A stretch of 64,000 bases of DNA, from NCBI GenBank assembly GCA_031472005.1, contig PZJY01000002.1:930001-994000 (forward strand), in the 5' to 3' direction. The DNA is from Tetracladium setigerum. Its lineage: Eukaryota; Ascomycota; Leotiomycetes; Helotiales. Numbering within the stretch: the first letter of the stretch is position 1; every line of letters starts with the position of its first letter. A model generated the notes under the pieces. The model did not search any database. It was given only the letters and a program-made list of their open reading frames with translations, and was not told where the DNA came from. The position numbers and the translations under genes are program-made. This document shows positions 12,148 to 24,278 of this stretch, one piece after another.

Positions 12148-13391
12148 TCAGAACGGGAATTGATTTTTGGACTGCTCGGAGTCTCTGAGAAGTCGTAAAA
12201 CATCAGAGACGAGGTATAGACTTCCAGCGACAACAACAGGCCCTCCGTCAGCCACAGTAGCTGCCCATCGCAACGCACCAGATATATCATTAGAAGAGTT
12301 ATACAAGTGCGATGCACCAACTCCCGACGCCGAAGCAGCTGCTAGAATATCTGAAGTTGCCATTGCCTGCACCCAAGGCATACCATCCACACTACCAAAT
12401 TGCACAGCTGCAACACAATCACCTGCTTTCAGTAAAGGTGTCAATATCCCATGCAATTCTTTGCCTTCTGAAGCCGCAATCACCCAGGTCACCTTGGACG
12501 CTCCGTTTCGAAGTCTTCCATCGACATAGGACCCCAACGCCTCTGCAGATTGAACATTGTGAGCTCCATCAAGGAGAATCATCTCTCTTCTTCCGGCAAC
12601 ATTTCTAATATCCACTAACTGGAGACGGCCAGGCCAGTTAATATTTTGGACAGCAGGGGCGAGTCGGTGCAGAGGAGATTCAAGTTTGGTGTATGCAAGA
12701 TGGAAGGCCGTGTATGCACAGGCAAGATTCTCCCATTGATGGGGTTCAAAGTCGTGCTCAGACATTTCATCTAAGAAGGAGGACTCAGTCGAACTGAGAA
12801 TAACCTCAGTTCCGATCTCTCTGGCGTAGTCTTCAACCACCTGTCGTACTTCTGGAGGGTTGCTTTTGTCCAAGACACAGGGAACTCCAGGTCTCATAAT
12901 GCCAGCCTTTTGACGAGTGATTTCCTCAATGGTGTTCCCCAGAAATGACTGATGATCCAGCCCAATTTTGGTGATGACCGTTACGGCTTTGTTCTCCATA
13001 GCATTTGTTGCATCGAGTCGTCCTCCCAGGCCAACCTCTATGACCCCATCTCCACCTTCTCTCGGGCAAATGCTTCAAACGCAGTAGCCGTGAGCAGTTC
13101 GAACTCAGAAGCACCAATGCTATTTGTTTGGTTTCTCTTTAACACCAGCTCCTCCGATTCTCTGAAGAGAGATTCTTGAATCGGCTTCTCATCGATCGTG
13201 ATGCAGTCCCATCTGTCAATCAAATGCGGCGATGTGAATCTCCCACAACGCACTCCGCTGGCATGAAGCATGGCAGAGAGATATGCACAAACTGAGCCCT
13301 TGCCATTGGTCCCTGCAACATGGATGGCTCTCCATGGCTGGGGAGTATAGCTCAGCAATCGACTAATCCGCGCCAATCCAAGCTCTATCAT
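12148..13391 (-). CDS. FOL3: Dihydrofolate synthase (FOL3), one frameshift in the sequence given
   Basis: It joins glutamate to dihydropteroate, an ATP-dependent step of folate synthesis. The start Met at 13391 opens MIELGLARISRLL, close to yeast Fol3; the P-loop AGTNGKGS is at residues 26-33, then FTSPHL and EFELLTATAFEAF. The frame then breaks: in the first frame translation stops right after VEMGS, while EVGLGGRLDATN, KIGLDHQSFLGNT, KAGIMRPGVP, LDGAHN and the C-terminal domain sit in a neighbouring frame on to 12148. One extra base in the four-base C run on the plus strand at 13044-13047 (GGGG in coding sense) makes a continuous 414-aa protein. An intron is excluded because the gap would be under 20 bases. 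The gene is normally needed for folate synthesis, so error is more likely than loss. Confidence 0.85.
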
Positions 13392-13810
13392 CTTCTTTGA
13401 ATTCTGGCGATCATTCCGGTATATGAGGTGGCCGTGTGTCGTCTTGAAACCGTTAATCACTACTACCTTCGCTGATGTAAGATATGGTGAAATATACAAG
13501 GTAGCAAAAAAAATCAAGTTGCTCTGGTCGTCCCGTGTCAGCCTCCTGATAAATTCTGATCAGGGGATCTAAGATGATGTGCATAATAAGGTTAACGAGT
13601 TATCTAACCAATCAGAGCGGCTGAAGAATCTTGGAGCGCGTAACTCTCGCCTCTCGCGAAGGACCTGCGTATTATCCCCAACTTCACCCATCGACATCAA
13701 ATTCGAAATCATCAATTAACCAAGCCAAACCTATATTTTCGTGATCGCGGAACCTTGTTTGTCACGTCGCTCGCTTTCGAATTTCTGCCAAAGCTCCTCA
13801 GTCTTTCAAA
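13392..13810. promoter_or_regulatory. Divergent promoter region FOL3 / unknown gene
   Basis: The region between two divergent start codons, 419 bases. It includes pyrimidine-rich leader sequence and the likely 5' UTR of the plus-strand gene. No specific binding site is recognised. Confidence 0.35.
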
Positions 13811-15309
13811 ATGGGACTTCCGTAAGTTGTCAGCCTCCCCCCGTTTCGCATCACATCTAATCATATCGCAGGTTGTTTATCACGCCAAATGAGCCTCAGG
13901 CTATTGCGAAATCGCCTGAGAAGATAGTTGCAGCTCCGCGATCTGCTATTCGCCGGAGACCAGCGATGGGACGACCACCACGACAAAGTCCTGCATTCCT
14001 TCCCCGCCATCTCCTTGGGTCGCTCGAAAATTCGAGAGAGGATGCATATCGGATATGGGAGAGACAGGCTGGGCGAAGTGCTGAAGAGTCCGAGGGGAGA
14101 AGTCGAGGCAATACCGATCCCATTGCCATTCGCCATATTCGCGCAATCCGCGCCCAGCGAATGCAAGATGAAGAAGAGAGGTCAATATTGGCGCGAGAGC
14201 CATCCAGCCTTGTTGCGCAATCAAATGGCAACAGCGAATCTGACGGACCAGCAATGCCAGCTGTGCCAGAAGCTGATGCCTTCCAGGAAAGGCGTCTGCG
14301 CCGCGCCCGCATTACTAGAGAGCATATTCGCCGTCGAGTTGCTCGAAGACATGCCGCGCCAACGCCGCCGTACCTCAACGAGGATGGTGTCGACATGACA
14401 GGTGGCCATGAATCTGGGAATACTCAACGCGCTTATTCCTTCAACTACGGGACCCCTCATTCAATAGATTGGGATAGGGAATTTTCTCCTCTCCAGTCAT
14501 CCTTGACTCTTCCTCCATGCCTACCTTACCTCCTTCTCGCTTCTCACCAATACAATCAGGCAACACATCCCCTCGACGGCCTCTTGAGGAGGAGCGAGAG
14601 CCATTCACGTCATTTCTATCACGTATGGATGTGAGTACTAATCTCCTTTCAATCTTTCCCACCACTGCGCTCCCAAACACTGACATGATTCTAGCAGCAG
14701 AGATCTTCCCTTTCAGAGCGTGTGGATTCTATAAACCAAGCTTCAAGCGAAATGGCAAGGTCTCGCCTGAGGGCGCGCCAGGCGCGGATTCGACAAGCAA
14801 CTCTTGATGGCCTTGGAGATCGCAATAGAAGCTTAAGTCCAGAGGGTGGCGCTGTATGGGACACGCTTCTAACCAGTATCACTCCTGACCCTCAGCCACC
14901 TAGTGCTGGGTCATCCTTCGCATCTACATCAGCGGCTGCTGCAACAGCTTCTACAAGCTCGTTACCAGCCTCATCAAACACTACGATGACAGGGACAAGA
15001 GAGACTCGTGAACCAACCGTACGCGACTGTGATCTATCGGACGGCTCAAATACGGATGAAGACGATGAGGAGGATATGTATGAACTTCGAGAATTCAACA
15101 ACAGCAGAAGCAGAGGAGGGCCATGGAGGACGTTTGCCAATGTTGTAGTTACGGGCTCCTACACCGCTCCTGAATTCTCAGCAGACCCAGAACATCTCGA
15201 GGGCATGCATCACATAATATCAAGGCTTGCCGAGCGAGACGAAATACCTGAACAATGGTGGGAATCAGCTGGACTGAGCCGAAATTTACGTCGGGAACCA
15301 TCAACATGA
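13811..15309 (+). CDS. Uncharacterised Arg/Ser-rich protein with conserved tryptophan-containing C-terminal motif
   Basis: Not recognised. The best model has four exons: 13811-13821 (only 11 bases), 13872-14401, 14497-14630 and 14695-15309, 429 aa in frame. The first exon MGLP joins LFITPNEPQAIAKSPEKIV. The middle is basic and Arg-rich with likely coiled helices (DAFQERRLRRARITREHIRRR). It then turns Ser/Pro-rich, with an acidic patch (DGSNTDEDDEEDMYELRE). The C-terminus HHIISRLAERDEIPEQWW..AGLSRNL looks conserved and folded. Intron 2 is the weakest call, with donor GTGGCC; without it the frame stops at 14634. Intron 3 has three alternative CAG acceptors (14694, 14697, 14700) that only add or drop Gln. 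The Arg richness and acidic patch would suit a nuclear protein, but that is inference. Confidence 0.6.
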
Positions 15310-16243
15310 TTTATTTGAGCGATACCCCTTTCTCCTTCAGAACGAAGGAATGTTCTGCGATAGCTGTGATAATACTTTTGTACTATAGATTGTGCCTATA
15401 CTCAGAAAACTGGGGCATGTTGATCGTTCCCGGGGACTATGTGTAATGAGTATTATTTTGACGATATTTATTCCCTTGGAGCGTTTTTGGTCGGATTGGA
15501 ATGGGACAATATTACTTGTAGTGTGGACTACGTACATTGCATACGATTTATGTTAGCTTGGTTGGACAGAGATACAAATTTGGTTAGGGGTTAAGGCTGA
15601 CTGGAACCGGGGAGAAGGGGAAGGCGGAGACCTGAAAGCATGGTCTGAGATCACAGCGTGTCCAATAAATATCCATAGCAAAGCAGAGCAACTGTGCAAA
15701 ATCATACCAGGAAGCAGGGGAGAAATATCAAATATAAACATCATTAGCATCTGCATAAATTGAGCACATTGAAACCTGTGCGGTGGAAAATGTTTCCTTA
15801 AGATTTGGCTATTTTGAAATCCAGATCTTTTCAGCCTTGTTTAATGCAGGTTCGCGAATCCCGTCCAATGCTTGTTTGTCGTCTTGTCATTGCCAATTTC
15901 ATTTCACTTCCACAAACAGCTCGCCCTGAGTGCCAGCAGAGATTCGGACACAGTGAATTCCAGCAGAGAATGTGCCATTTGAGCGGCCTCCATAACTTCC
16001 AGCAAAAACGTCTAAGGAATCTTAACCCATTCCGACCGCGCTATACCGCACTGACGCCGAGGTCCTGATCCGCGAAATCGCCAAATCGTCAACCTAGGTC
16101 ATAATTCTTTCGACCCCCGCAATACAACGATCTGAAACCGCAGGTAGAAGCATTTATCCATGGGATGGTATTCTTCAACGACTTGAGCACTCGAGCTTCT
16201 CTCTACAGTCTCCGGAATCCATCGCGGACACAGAGCACCAGCG
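15310..16243. other. Intergenic, unknown gene to SepH
   Basis: Includes the 3' UTR of the upstream gene and the 5' region of the septation kinase. No conserved ORF seen on either strand. Confidence 0.5.
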
Positions 16244-19200
16244 ATGGTATCCCATCCTCCCTCCTCCTCCGATCGACCATCGAATAGCAGAACGGGACAA
16301 AATAACGGGCAGGGGCACGCAAACAACAGGGTAGACAGGTCGGAAAGGTCACAAAGTACGCCGAGGAAAGATGGAGGGTTGGGGAAGGAAAAGGCAGTGC
16401 AGGATCCGGGTCTAAAAGACTACGTAGTTCACCCAGGTTTCCAGTTGAGATATTGGCTGACATATGGCACAGCGTCTGGGAGAATGCTTAGGAAAAGGCG
16501 CATTTGGTTCAGTCTACAAAGCGTTCAATTGGGGGACCGGCGAAGCTGTGGCAGTCAAGCAGATCAAGTTGGGGGATTTGCCCAAGAGTGAATTGCGTAT
16601 GATCGAGGTACAAAGCGTTCACGAAATATATACTGGTTGATCTGACGTTGGAATCTAGGCCGAAATCGACTTACTGAAGAACCTCCATGTGAGCTACGTT
16701 TTGGGGAATATTTCAACAAAATGCTAATTGTTGGTAGCATGACAACATTGTCAAATATCTTGGCTTCGTGAAATCTCCGGACTGCTTGAACATTATATTG
16801 GAGTAAGTCTTGCCAATCTTTACCTGCCCCAGCCCTTCCACTTTGCTTACAATTGTAGATATTGTGAAAATGGATCACTTCATTCGATATGTAAAAGTTA
16901 TGGTAAATTCCCAGAGAACTTGGTTGGCGTCTACATGGGCCAAATTCTTCTCGGACTTCTGTACCTTCACGATCAAGGTGTCATTCACCGCGATATCAAA
17001 GGAGCGAACATCTTGACAACGAAGGATGGAAAGGTCAAGCTTGCCGATTTTGGTGTGTCCACCAGCACACTTGCGGGAGCAGATAAGGAGGCTCAAGTTG
17101 TCGGAACGCCATACTGGATGGCTCCTGAGATTATTCAGTTGTCCGGAGCAACTCCAGCATCTGATATCTGGAGTTTAGGCTGTACCGTGATAGAATTGCT
17201 GGACGGAAAACCTCCATACCACAAACTGGCCCCAATGCCAGCACTATTCGCAATTGTCAATGATGACCACCCTCCACTTCCAGAAGGTGTCTCTCCGGTA
17301 TGCCTCTTATATGTTCCCGTTCCTTCATATCACTAGCTAACCTCTTCACAGGCAGCGCGAGATTTCTTGATGCAGTGTTTTCAGAAAGATCCCAACTTGA
17401 GAGTGTCAGCTCGAAAACTTCTCAGGCACGCTTGGATTGTTGGGTCACGACGAAGTGATGCTCCCGTAGCTAAACCACCTGCCAATTTCAGTGAGGCCGT
17501 GGAAGAGGTAAAACAGTGGAACGAGGCACTTAAGTCGCCAACTGGCACAGGTTCGTTTCGTGCCTCTGCAAGATCTAATGTCGCCAGTCCCATGCCTCCT
17601 AGAAAAGATCCGCCATTACGAAACGTTCACAACGAGCAACAAGGTGTTTCGTTGATACCCCCAGCAAAAGGCCCACTTTCTTTAGCCAAGCCGAAAAGTC
17701 AAGCAGAAGCGTTCCGGTCCCCAGAAGTCACAGGTTGGTCAAAATGGGATTTTTCCTTTTTTGCAAATTGCTAATCCTTCCAGGTGATGATAATTGGGAT
17801 GACGACTTTGCAACGTCGATATCGCCAAGTGCTCTGTATCTTCCGCAATTCAAACCCCACGATAACTTCGGAGGCTTGCTCTCATCCGACCGCCTCAAAG
17901 CTTTTGCCTCTCTTGACATGCCTAATGACGAGAATGACAACTGGGACAGTAATTTCGAGGGTGACCTGGTTACCATAAAACCACCTCGTCGAAATATTGA
18001 ACCAGACACCCATGAGCTTGAAACCATTCGTCCCTACCGCGTGAAGCCAACTGTTATTACTCAAGAGGTCAAGCCAGCAGTTGCACCTAGATCTTCTCCT
18101 AGGAAGGTCTCAGCTAGCTCTCCTAGGAAGATCTCTGCTAGCGTACCTCCACGCCCCAAGTCACCTGTGAAGTCACAAGCCGAAAACAAGTTCCTCATTC
18201 CCAACAAAAGGCCTTCTTCGCTCTTCCGCGAGCAAACCGTTGAAGACTATTCGGATCTTTTTGTCGATAATGACAGTTTTTTCGACCGAAGACTAAACAA
18301 CATCAAGGTGAGCAGTTCTTGAACACGAAGTGAAATATAAGTATTAACATGTGATCCAGGATGATGTGCTTTCACCTAAACTCTTCCATCCCTCTGATCT
18401 CACCAGCCTGCCTCGATCGGCGCAATCCCCCGTTGGAAATGGCCACGGCAGTCTGAGACGAACCTTAGCTCCAAGCAATGACGATGTAGCTATGAGAAGA
18501 ACAAGATCTTCGGTGGAGATTCAACGTTATGCTGAAGATGAAGACGATGAAGATTTCTCTGACATCTTTGGGAAGGAGGACGTCATCACTGAAATAGATG
18601 AAAGTGATAGAGGCTCAGAAGATGGAGTGGGGGCTTTAATGCTACATTCTAAACTCTCTAACAACTCCTGGCTGGGAGATGAGGACGATGAAGACGATCC
18701 TTTCGCGCAATTGGAACAAGGTTTTGATGAAATGGACTTGCAAGCCAATATTGCTAGGGACAAGCATGCCAGGCTATGTACCTTAGTGGAAGGTCTAGTA
18801 AGCTCTCTGAAAGTGACAGAGGATCACGACACACTGGCAGATTTGTCGGAACAATTGGTAAGCTTTACGGTTTTGCCCTTCTGCTATGTTCATGTATTGA
18901 CTGGTCTTAGCTTGATGTTCTATATGAGTCAGAGGATGCAAAGAGCCTGATCATTGCCGCACACGGGATGCTTCCAATTCTAGAAATCTTGGAGCCATGC
19001 ACTGTCAAAAGCCGGCAAAGCATGATATTACGACTCCTCAGGGTCGTCAATACTGTGGGTACACCACTCTCCTTTGTGTGACCTAGCTAATACTTCCCAG
19101 ATCATATTGAATGATGTAGAGATACAAGAGAACCTGTGTTTCGTGGGTGGTATTCCAATCATTACCAAGTTCGCTGCCAGGCAATATTCGAATGAAATTC

Positions 19201-21170
19201 GCCTTGAAGCTGCTGCATTTGTGCGACAAATGTATCAAACATCCACACTGACGCTTCAAATGTTCGTCAGTGCAGGTGGTCTGAATGTTTTGGTTGAGTT
19301 CTTGGATGAGGATTATGACGAGGCCAGAGATCTGGTTCTGATCGGCGTCAACGGCATCTGGAATGTCTTTGAACTTCAGGTATATATATCTTCCATGTAC
19401 TTAGAAACCCGCTAACCCGCAACAGGGGCCGACTCCCAAGAATGACTTCTGTCGAATATTTTCTAGAAGCAAGATTCTTTCTCCGCTAGCTCTTGTTCTA
19501 GACCGCGTTTTGGATGAAGGAGATGAACTATCCGAGCTCGTCGAAGGCCGAATTGTAAACATTTTCTATCTGTTCTCACAGGCAGAAAATTATGTCAAAG
19601 AGGTTGTCGCGGATCGAGTTGTGCTGAAGCGTATGTTTGATGTTTGCTCCATATATTGACGAGGCATTTCTAATCCTTTCTAGGTGTTCTGAAAGATCTT
19701 CAACGAATGACTCCTGCACACCAGATTACGATGCTCAAATTTATCAAAAATTTGTCCATGTTATCAACAACACTAGACAGTCTCCATTCCGCTAATGCCA
19801 TTGAGCTTCTGATTGATTTGCTCAGTTCGAGTATGAAGAAAGATCCGGCACATTTCCGGGAGATTTCAAATCAAGTTCTCAACACGATGTACAATCTGTG
19901 CCGTCTCAGCAAAGTGCGACAAGAAGATGCTGCAATCAACGGCATAATTCCTCTGTTACAACGGATAATGAAGACCAAAAGACCACCGAAGGAGTTTGCC
20001 CTTCCTATCTTGTGCGATATGGCACATTCTGGCAAGGTTGGCAGGAAATATCTTTGGCAAAACAAAGGCCTACAGTTTTACGTTTCGCTCCTAGAGGATC
20101 AGTATTGGCAGGTTACGGCTTTGGATGCTATATTTATCTGGTAGGACCCTTCTTGATATTATGGCATTAGATGACTGCTAATAAACATCAGGCTCCAAGA
20201 GGAAACCGCCAAGGTTGAAAAATATTTGCTTGAAGGCAACTTCACCGAAGCCATCGTACAGTGTTTCAATGCACCCAAAGCTAGTGCTTTTGATTACAAC
20301 CTTCTCGAGCCTCTTCAGAAGCTATTGAGATTGAGCTCGCCTGTTGCTACCTCGTTGGCTCGACACGATCTCTTCTCTGGTATCCTACAAAAGCTCAACC
20401 ACAAAAAGGCCGTCGTTAGATTGAACTTATTACGTATCGTGCGTAGTATCTGCGACCCAAGTGACGAACAATTTGATACCATAAGAAACCACGAACTCTT
20501 CGAGGCTATCCATCGCCTGTCAGAAAGCGACAATGCCGTGCTTGTCAGAAACATGGCAAGCGAGCTTGTGAAATTGAATCAGGACAAAGATTCAGAAACC
20601 TCGAGCGGCGAACGACAACGCAGAGGTCAACTCTCACGGCGTCAGAGCTCGTTTGTTCCTCCATTACACCAGCAAAGTGCTTCAGCGCCAATGACCCCAA
20701 CCCACATTCATACTAGCAGAGCTTCCCACTCCTCTACCTACGCCGAAAACAACATTACACCAAGACGATTGGTATTACCCTCGAGCAGCGGCGAATCACT
20801 TGTCTACCGTCCCCGAAGCCGGGATGGACCAAACCCCATTGCACGTCGAACGCCCAGCGCTGAACTCATAAACAGCTCATCAGCAGCAGTTAAAAGCCGC
20901 TTACCACGAACCTCTATGCTCAAAACATCAAGATCTTCTATGGCCGCCCCGACTCTGAGAGACGAGGTACAGCAGCCGGCCCCTTCGAATTCTTCAACCT
21001 CTACGAAAAGAGAGACTGGAGTGAGACTCCGTAATAATTCGAGGTCTTCGGCTACATCTTCCTCTTCAACTACTGCCTCTCCCGCTGTCACTGGGAGTGG
21101 AACCGCGCCGCAGCTGAATTCAAAAAGGAGAACCAGGGCACCGAGCACCGATATCAAGTGGTCAACATAA
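16244..21170 (+). CDS. sepH: Septation initiation network kinase SepH (Cdc7/Cdc15 family)
   Basis: Thirteen exons (16244-16423, 16473-16607, 16659-16688, 16738-16802, 16859-17297, 17352-17733, 17784-18307, 18360-18857, 18911-19054, 19101-19379, 19426-19630, 19684-20140, 20192-21170) sum to 4317 nt, 1438 aa, without a frame break. It is a STE-type Ser/Thr kinase acting downstream of the GTPase Spg1/Tem1 at the spindle pole to trigger septum formation and conidiation; A. nidulans SepH is similar in size. The kinase domain starts near residue 60: glycine loop LGKGAFGSVYK, AVKQIK lysine, HRDIKGAN near residue 180, ADFGVS near 200, GTPYWMAPE. The long C-terminal half has disordered acidic stretches, then armadillo-like helices (exons 8-13) as in Cdc7, then a Ser/Arg-rich tail. 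An N-terminal disordered 55 residues precede the kinase. Intron 1 is required to create the glycine loop. Confidence 0.93.
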
Positions 21171-21838
21171 ATTCGAACCCGAGAGTGACGCCCGGAGAAA
21201 AAATTGGAGTCCAATCATTCGGTGGACCTGCTATCTTACATGCACGCATTGGGCGGAGTCGGAGTTCTTTTCTTTTTGTCCTTTTTTTCTAACGTCTTTT
21301 TTTCATGATAAATGCATAGCTTGCGGGATGACTGGATGGATGGGCGATGGGAGGGGAGGGAGGGACTTGTGGTGTTTATATGGTCTCTTCAAACAAGGAT
21401 TTCTTGGAACATGGATAGGTAGTAAATACGAGAATGGTTTGCTGCTATCAAATCTCCCTGAACTTTCATTTAATGATTCAGTTCCCCAAGTGCATCGCAC
21501 TGACTTTCTATATTTTTACATAATATTTTCGTAACCTTATGTCGCTTTCCATGTTGTCCCTGGCATTCGTGGTCAAGAAGAAAAGGAAGGCGATGGTTGA
21601 TTTAGTTTGGAAGGAAGAAAATATGATTGATGGGCCGACTGGACTTGGGAATGCGCCACATAAATACAAAGATTGAGTGAGCCCTTCCACAATACTTCAG
21701 GGTTCATAACAAGATCTTACAATTCTGTCTACTATAGTAACAAACGCTGTACCGATAACGCCTTCCCGTCAATGCAAGTCCTTTTTTTTGCCTTTATCAA
21801 AATCATCTCAAAAAAGAACATGTCTCATCTCATCTCCT
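21171..21838. other. Convergent intergenic, sepH and AVT2-like 3' ends
   Basis: Contains only 3' UTR-like sequence with T-rich runs. No ORF with protein features. Confidence 0.5.
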
Positions 21839-23629
21839 CTACCGACACACCTTGGTCTCGCCATTGCTGGACGCTATTTTTATAATCGCCTGTACCAGAC
21901 TAATCACCATGACAGCACACCCGAAAACAACACATGCCACAGCCGGCACAGTCTTCCAACTCCGCGTGCTCAACTTAATATAACATAAAGGTGGCAAGAC
22001 ATAAGCCAACGCACAGGCACTCGTAGCGCCAATCAACTCAAACACAGCGCCGAGATCACAAGTCGTCAAACTCAACAGCATAGCACCAACGACCAAGGCT
22101 GTGCTGACACCGACATGCAGTTTGGTTCCTACCTTTTGCCCGGGCATGAAATAGGTCAACATGACTTCTCTGCAGACAAAGGCTTCGAGGGGCAGGGTGG
22201 TGAGCATGTTGAGCCCGAAGCAGAAGCGTGCTATGTTGACTGGGATGCTGGCTGAGGGGAAGTTGTTAAGGACGTTGCCTTCGGTGAGGGAGCCGAAGGT
22301 GAGGAAGCCAGAGAGGGCCATGAGGAGGCAGGCTATCATGGAGATGGAGGTGGAGTAGTGGGTTACGCGAGCGAAGCGGTCGATGGTGGGTGTTTTGAGG
22401 GAGCCGTAGATAAGGAGGGAGTTATGGTGGCATACAAATGCTGCAGAGAGAGTTAGAAAATACGCATATATACTAGTGTAGGAGAAGAAATGGTCGAGGA
22501 CTTACCGAATGAGATAACTCCTATAGCTTGGAAAATTCCAGAGTTTATGGTTAAGAGTGGTGTGCTAAATGTTCCTCTTGATTCCTTGGGGACTTGAAAA
22601 CCTTCTATGACCACTGTAAGGAGAATAATGATCATACTGATCAAGGCGAGAGTACTGGCTTTGGCCAGCTAACATTCTGTCAGTACCGATTCCGTCTTAC
22701 GCTCCGCAAAGATTGAGAATCCAACGTACCTTTGCAATATCCCGGTACAAACTAAGCGGCCAACTAATGCCCAGAATGAATATAACAATCACCCCATCCC
22801 GATCGACCAGCCAATTCAACACCGGCACATTCGCCAGTCCTGGAAACACAGCTGCCAGGACATGTGGTATACTATCACCCACAATGATGCCAAAAGCCAC
22901 CATACCCCCAAAGGCAAAAGCCCACTGCGCAACCGAAATAGCGATCAATCCGGTCCTTCCAAAACAATGTTGTACAGTCCCCTGAAAGCTATTGCTCCCA
23001 CTCAACTTGCTATTTATAACAATCAATCGAATCGTCCAATCCACCGTCACTGTGAGCCCAATGAGAAGTATAATTCCAGTCAATAAACCCGCCTGACGAA
23101 ATGCATACGGTTGTCCTATGATCCCCGCGCCAATGATCGAATTCGCCATGTTCATAAACGCAGAGCGCAGTCCGGACTTCGGACGAGCTCGCTCTCGCTC
23201 TACCCAGTCATGCATATCCTCTGCCTCCTCTTCATCTCCATTTCCATCCTCATTATTGAGCCACGGACTTGATGCAAGTGTGATAGAGGGAGCTTCGATA
23301 TCTGTCAGGAGCGGAACGGACGATCGCGGCCGCGCATCTCGTCGTCCTGACAGCGGAGGAGAATCGGCATATGCAGAAGATCCATTGTGTGAGGTATCAA
23401 TCGGCGGAGGGAGGTCGAAGCGCACGCGATTGGGAGTTCGTGGTGTTCGAGGGATTTTGGAGTCGGGCGATGGGCGGCGACTACTATCATGACCGGGTAC
23501 AATTACGAGGTCCTGCTCGTCGTCTGAGTCTAGGGAATTGCGGGAGAGGAGACCGCGATCTTCTTGGTGCAGGGGATTGCTGGATTCCTCGCCATCCTTG
23601 CGGATTGTTTTCGATTTGGCCTTGGCCAT
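21839..23629 (-). CDS. AVT2: Vacuolar/endomembrane amino acid transporter, AVT2-like (SLC38/AAAP family)
   Basis: Exons 23629-22730, 22668-22506 and 22440-21839 give 554 aa. It is an amino acid/auxin permease family member moving amino acids across vacuolar or other internal membranes. The first about 150 residues are soluble and disordered, with Ser/Pro and acidic stretches. The transmembrane domain begins with SAFMNMANSIIGAGIIGQPYAFRQAG, the signature of TM1 in this family, and continues through about 10-11 hydrophobic segments, including WAFAFGGMVAFGIIVGDSIPH and VCHHNSLLIYGSL (the CHHN-type motif of TM6-7). The joins at both introns restore family motifs. Substrate and exact membrane cannot be read from sequence; AVT2 is the closest yeast relative by motif. 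Confidence 0.85.
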
Positions 23630-24278
23630 GCCTACGTGGAATTCATTGTTGTCAAGGGAGCGTGTTGAGAGGAGAGGCGAGGCTGACGTCGGACTTGGAT
23701 CTTCAATCTGGCTCTCAAGGTGAGGCTCGCAACTCGCTTATTGGCGGCTGATTCAGGGGAAGGTAGGCAGGCTATGTTTGTTTTCTTTGCCTGTATCCGG
23801 ACTCAATTGGAACAAATATTTCTTGTATATTGTCCATTGCTGCATCATTTCTTATCGTCACTATTTCATACATGACAGTTTGTGCAGAAAATGGTTTTGT
23901 ATATTCTGGTGATCCCAGGTCAAATATTGTGTTCGCTTCTTCGGCAGTCTTGGCCGTTTTTGGTTGATGAAAGCTACGTCTAGGGATGAGCAAGAAGTCT
24001 ACTTCAGCATTTATAGAAAGTAGATATAGATGTGAATGAATAATCCATTTGATTTGCGCAATGAAACAAATCCCTTTTTAAAATGGTGAAAATGAAGTTT
24101 GCCTGTCTTGAGGAAGCCGCATCTCAGCCGCGCGTTTGATCTCGTTTGTTTACAATACATTGTAATATTTGAGATTGCTACTTTATTATTCAGCAGCTAA
24201 TTTAACTATTGGTTGTTCGAAATCTATATGTCTATCTAAGAGAGGAGAAGCCCAAAACACCCTCTTTCCACACGCACC
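23630..24278. other. Intergenic between FAD monooxygenase 3' end and AVT2-like 5' end
   Basis: About 650 bases, AT-rich in the middle. No conserved ORF; contains the promoter and leader of the AVT2-like gene on the minus strand. Confidence 0.5.

Noticed and set aside
13030..13050. Tiny intron in FOL3 to explain the frame change
   Set aside because: The only GT...AG interval is about 18 bases, below any workable fungal intron; a single missing base explains it better.
21165..21185. TTCGAACCC, a tRNA B-box-like word
   Set aside because: No A box or cloverleaf around it; it lies at the stop of sepH.
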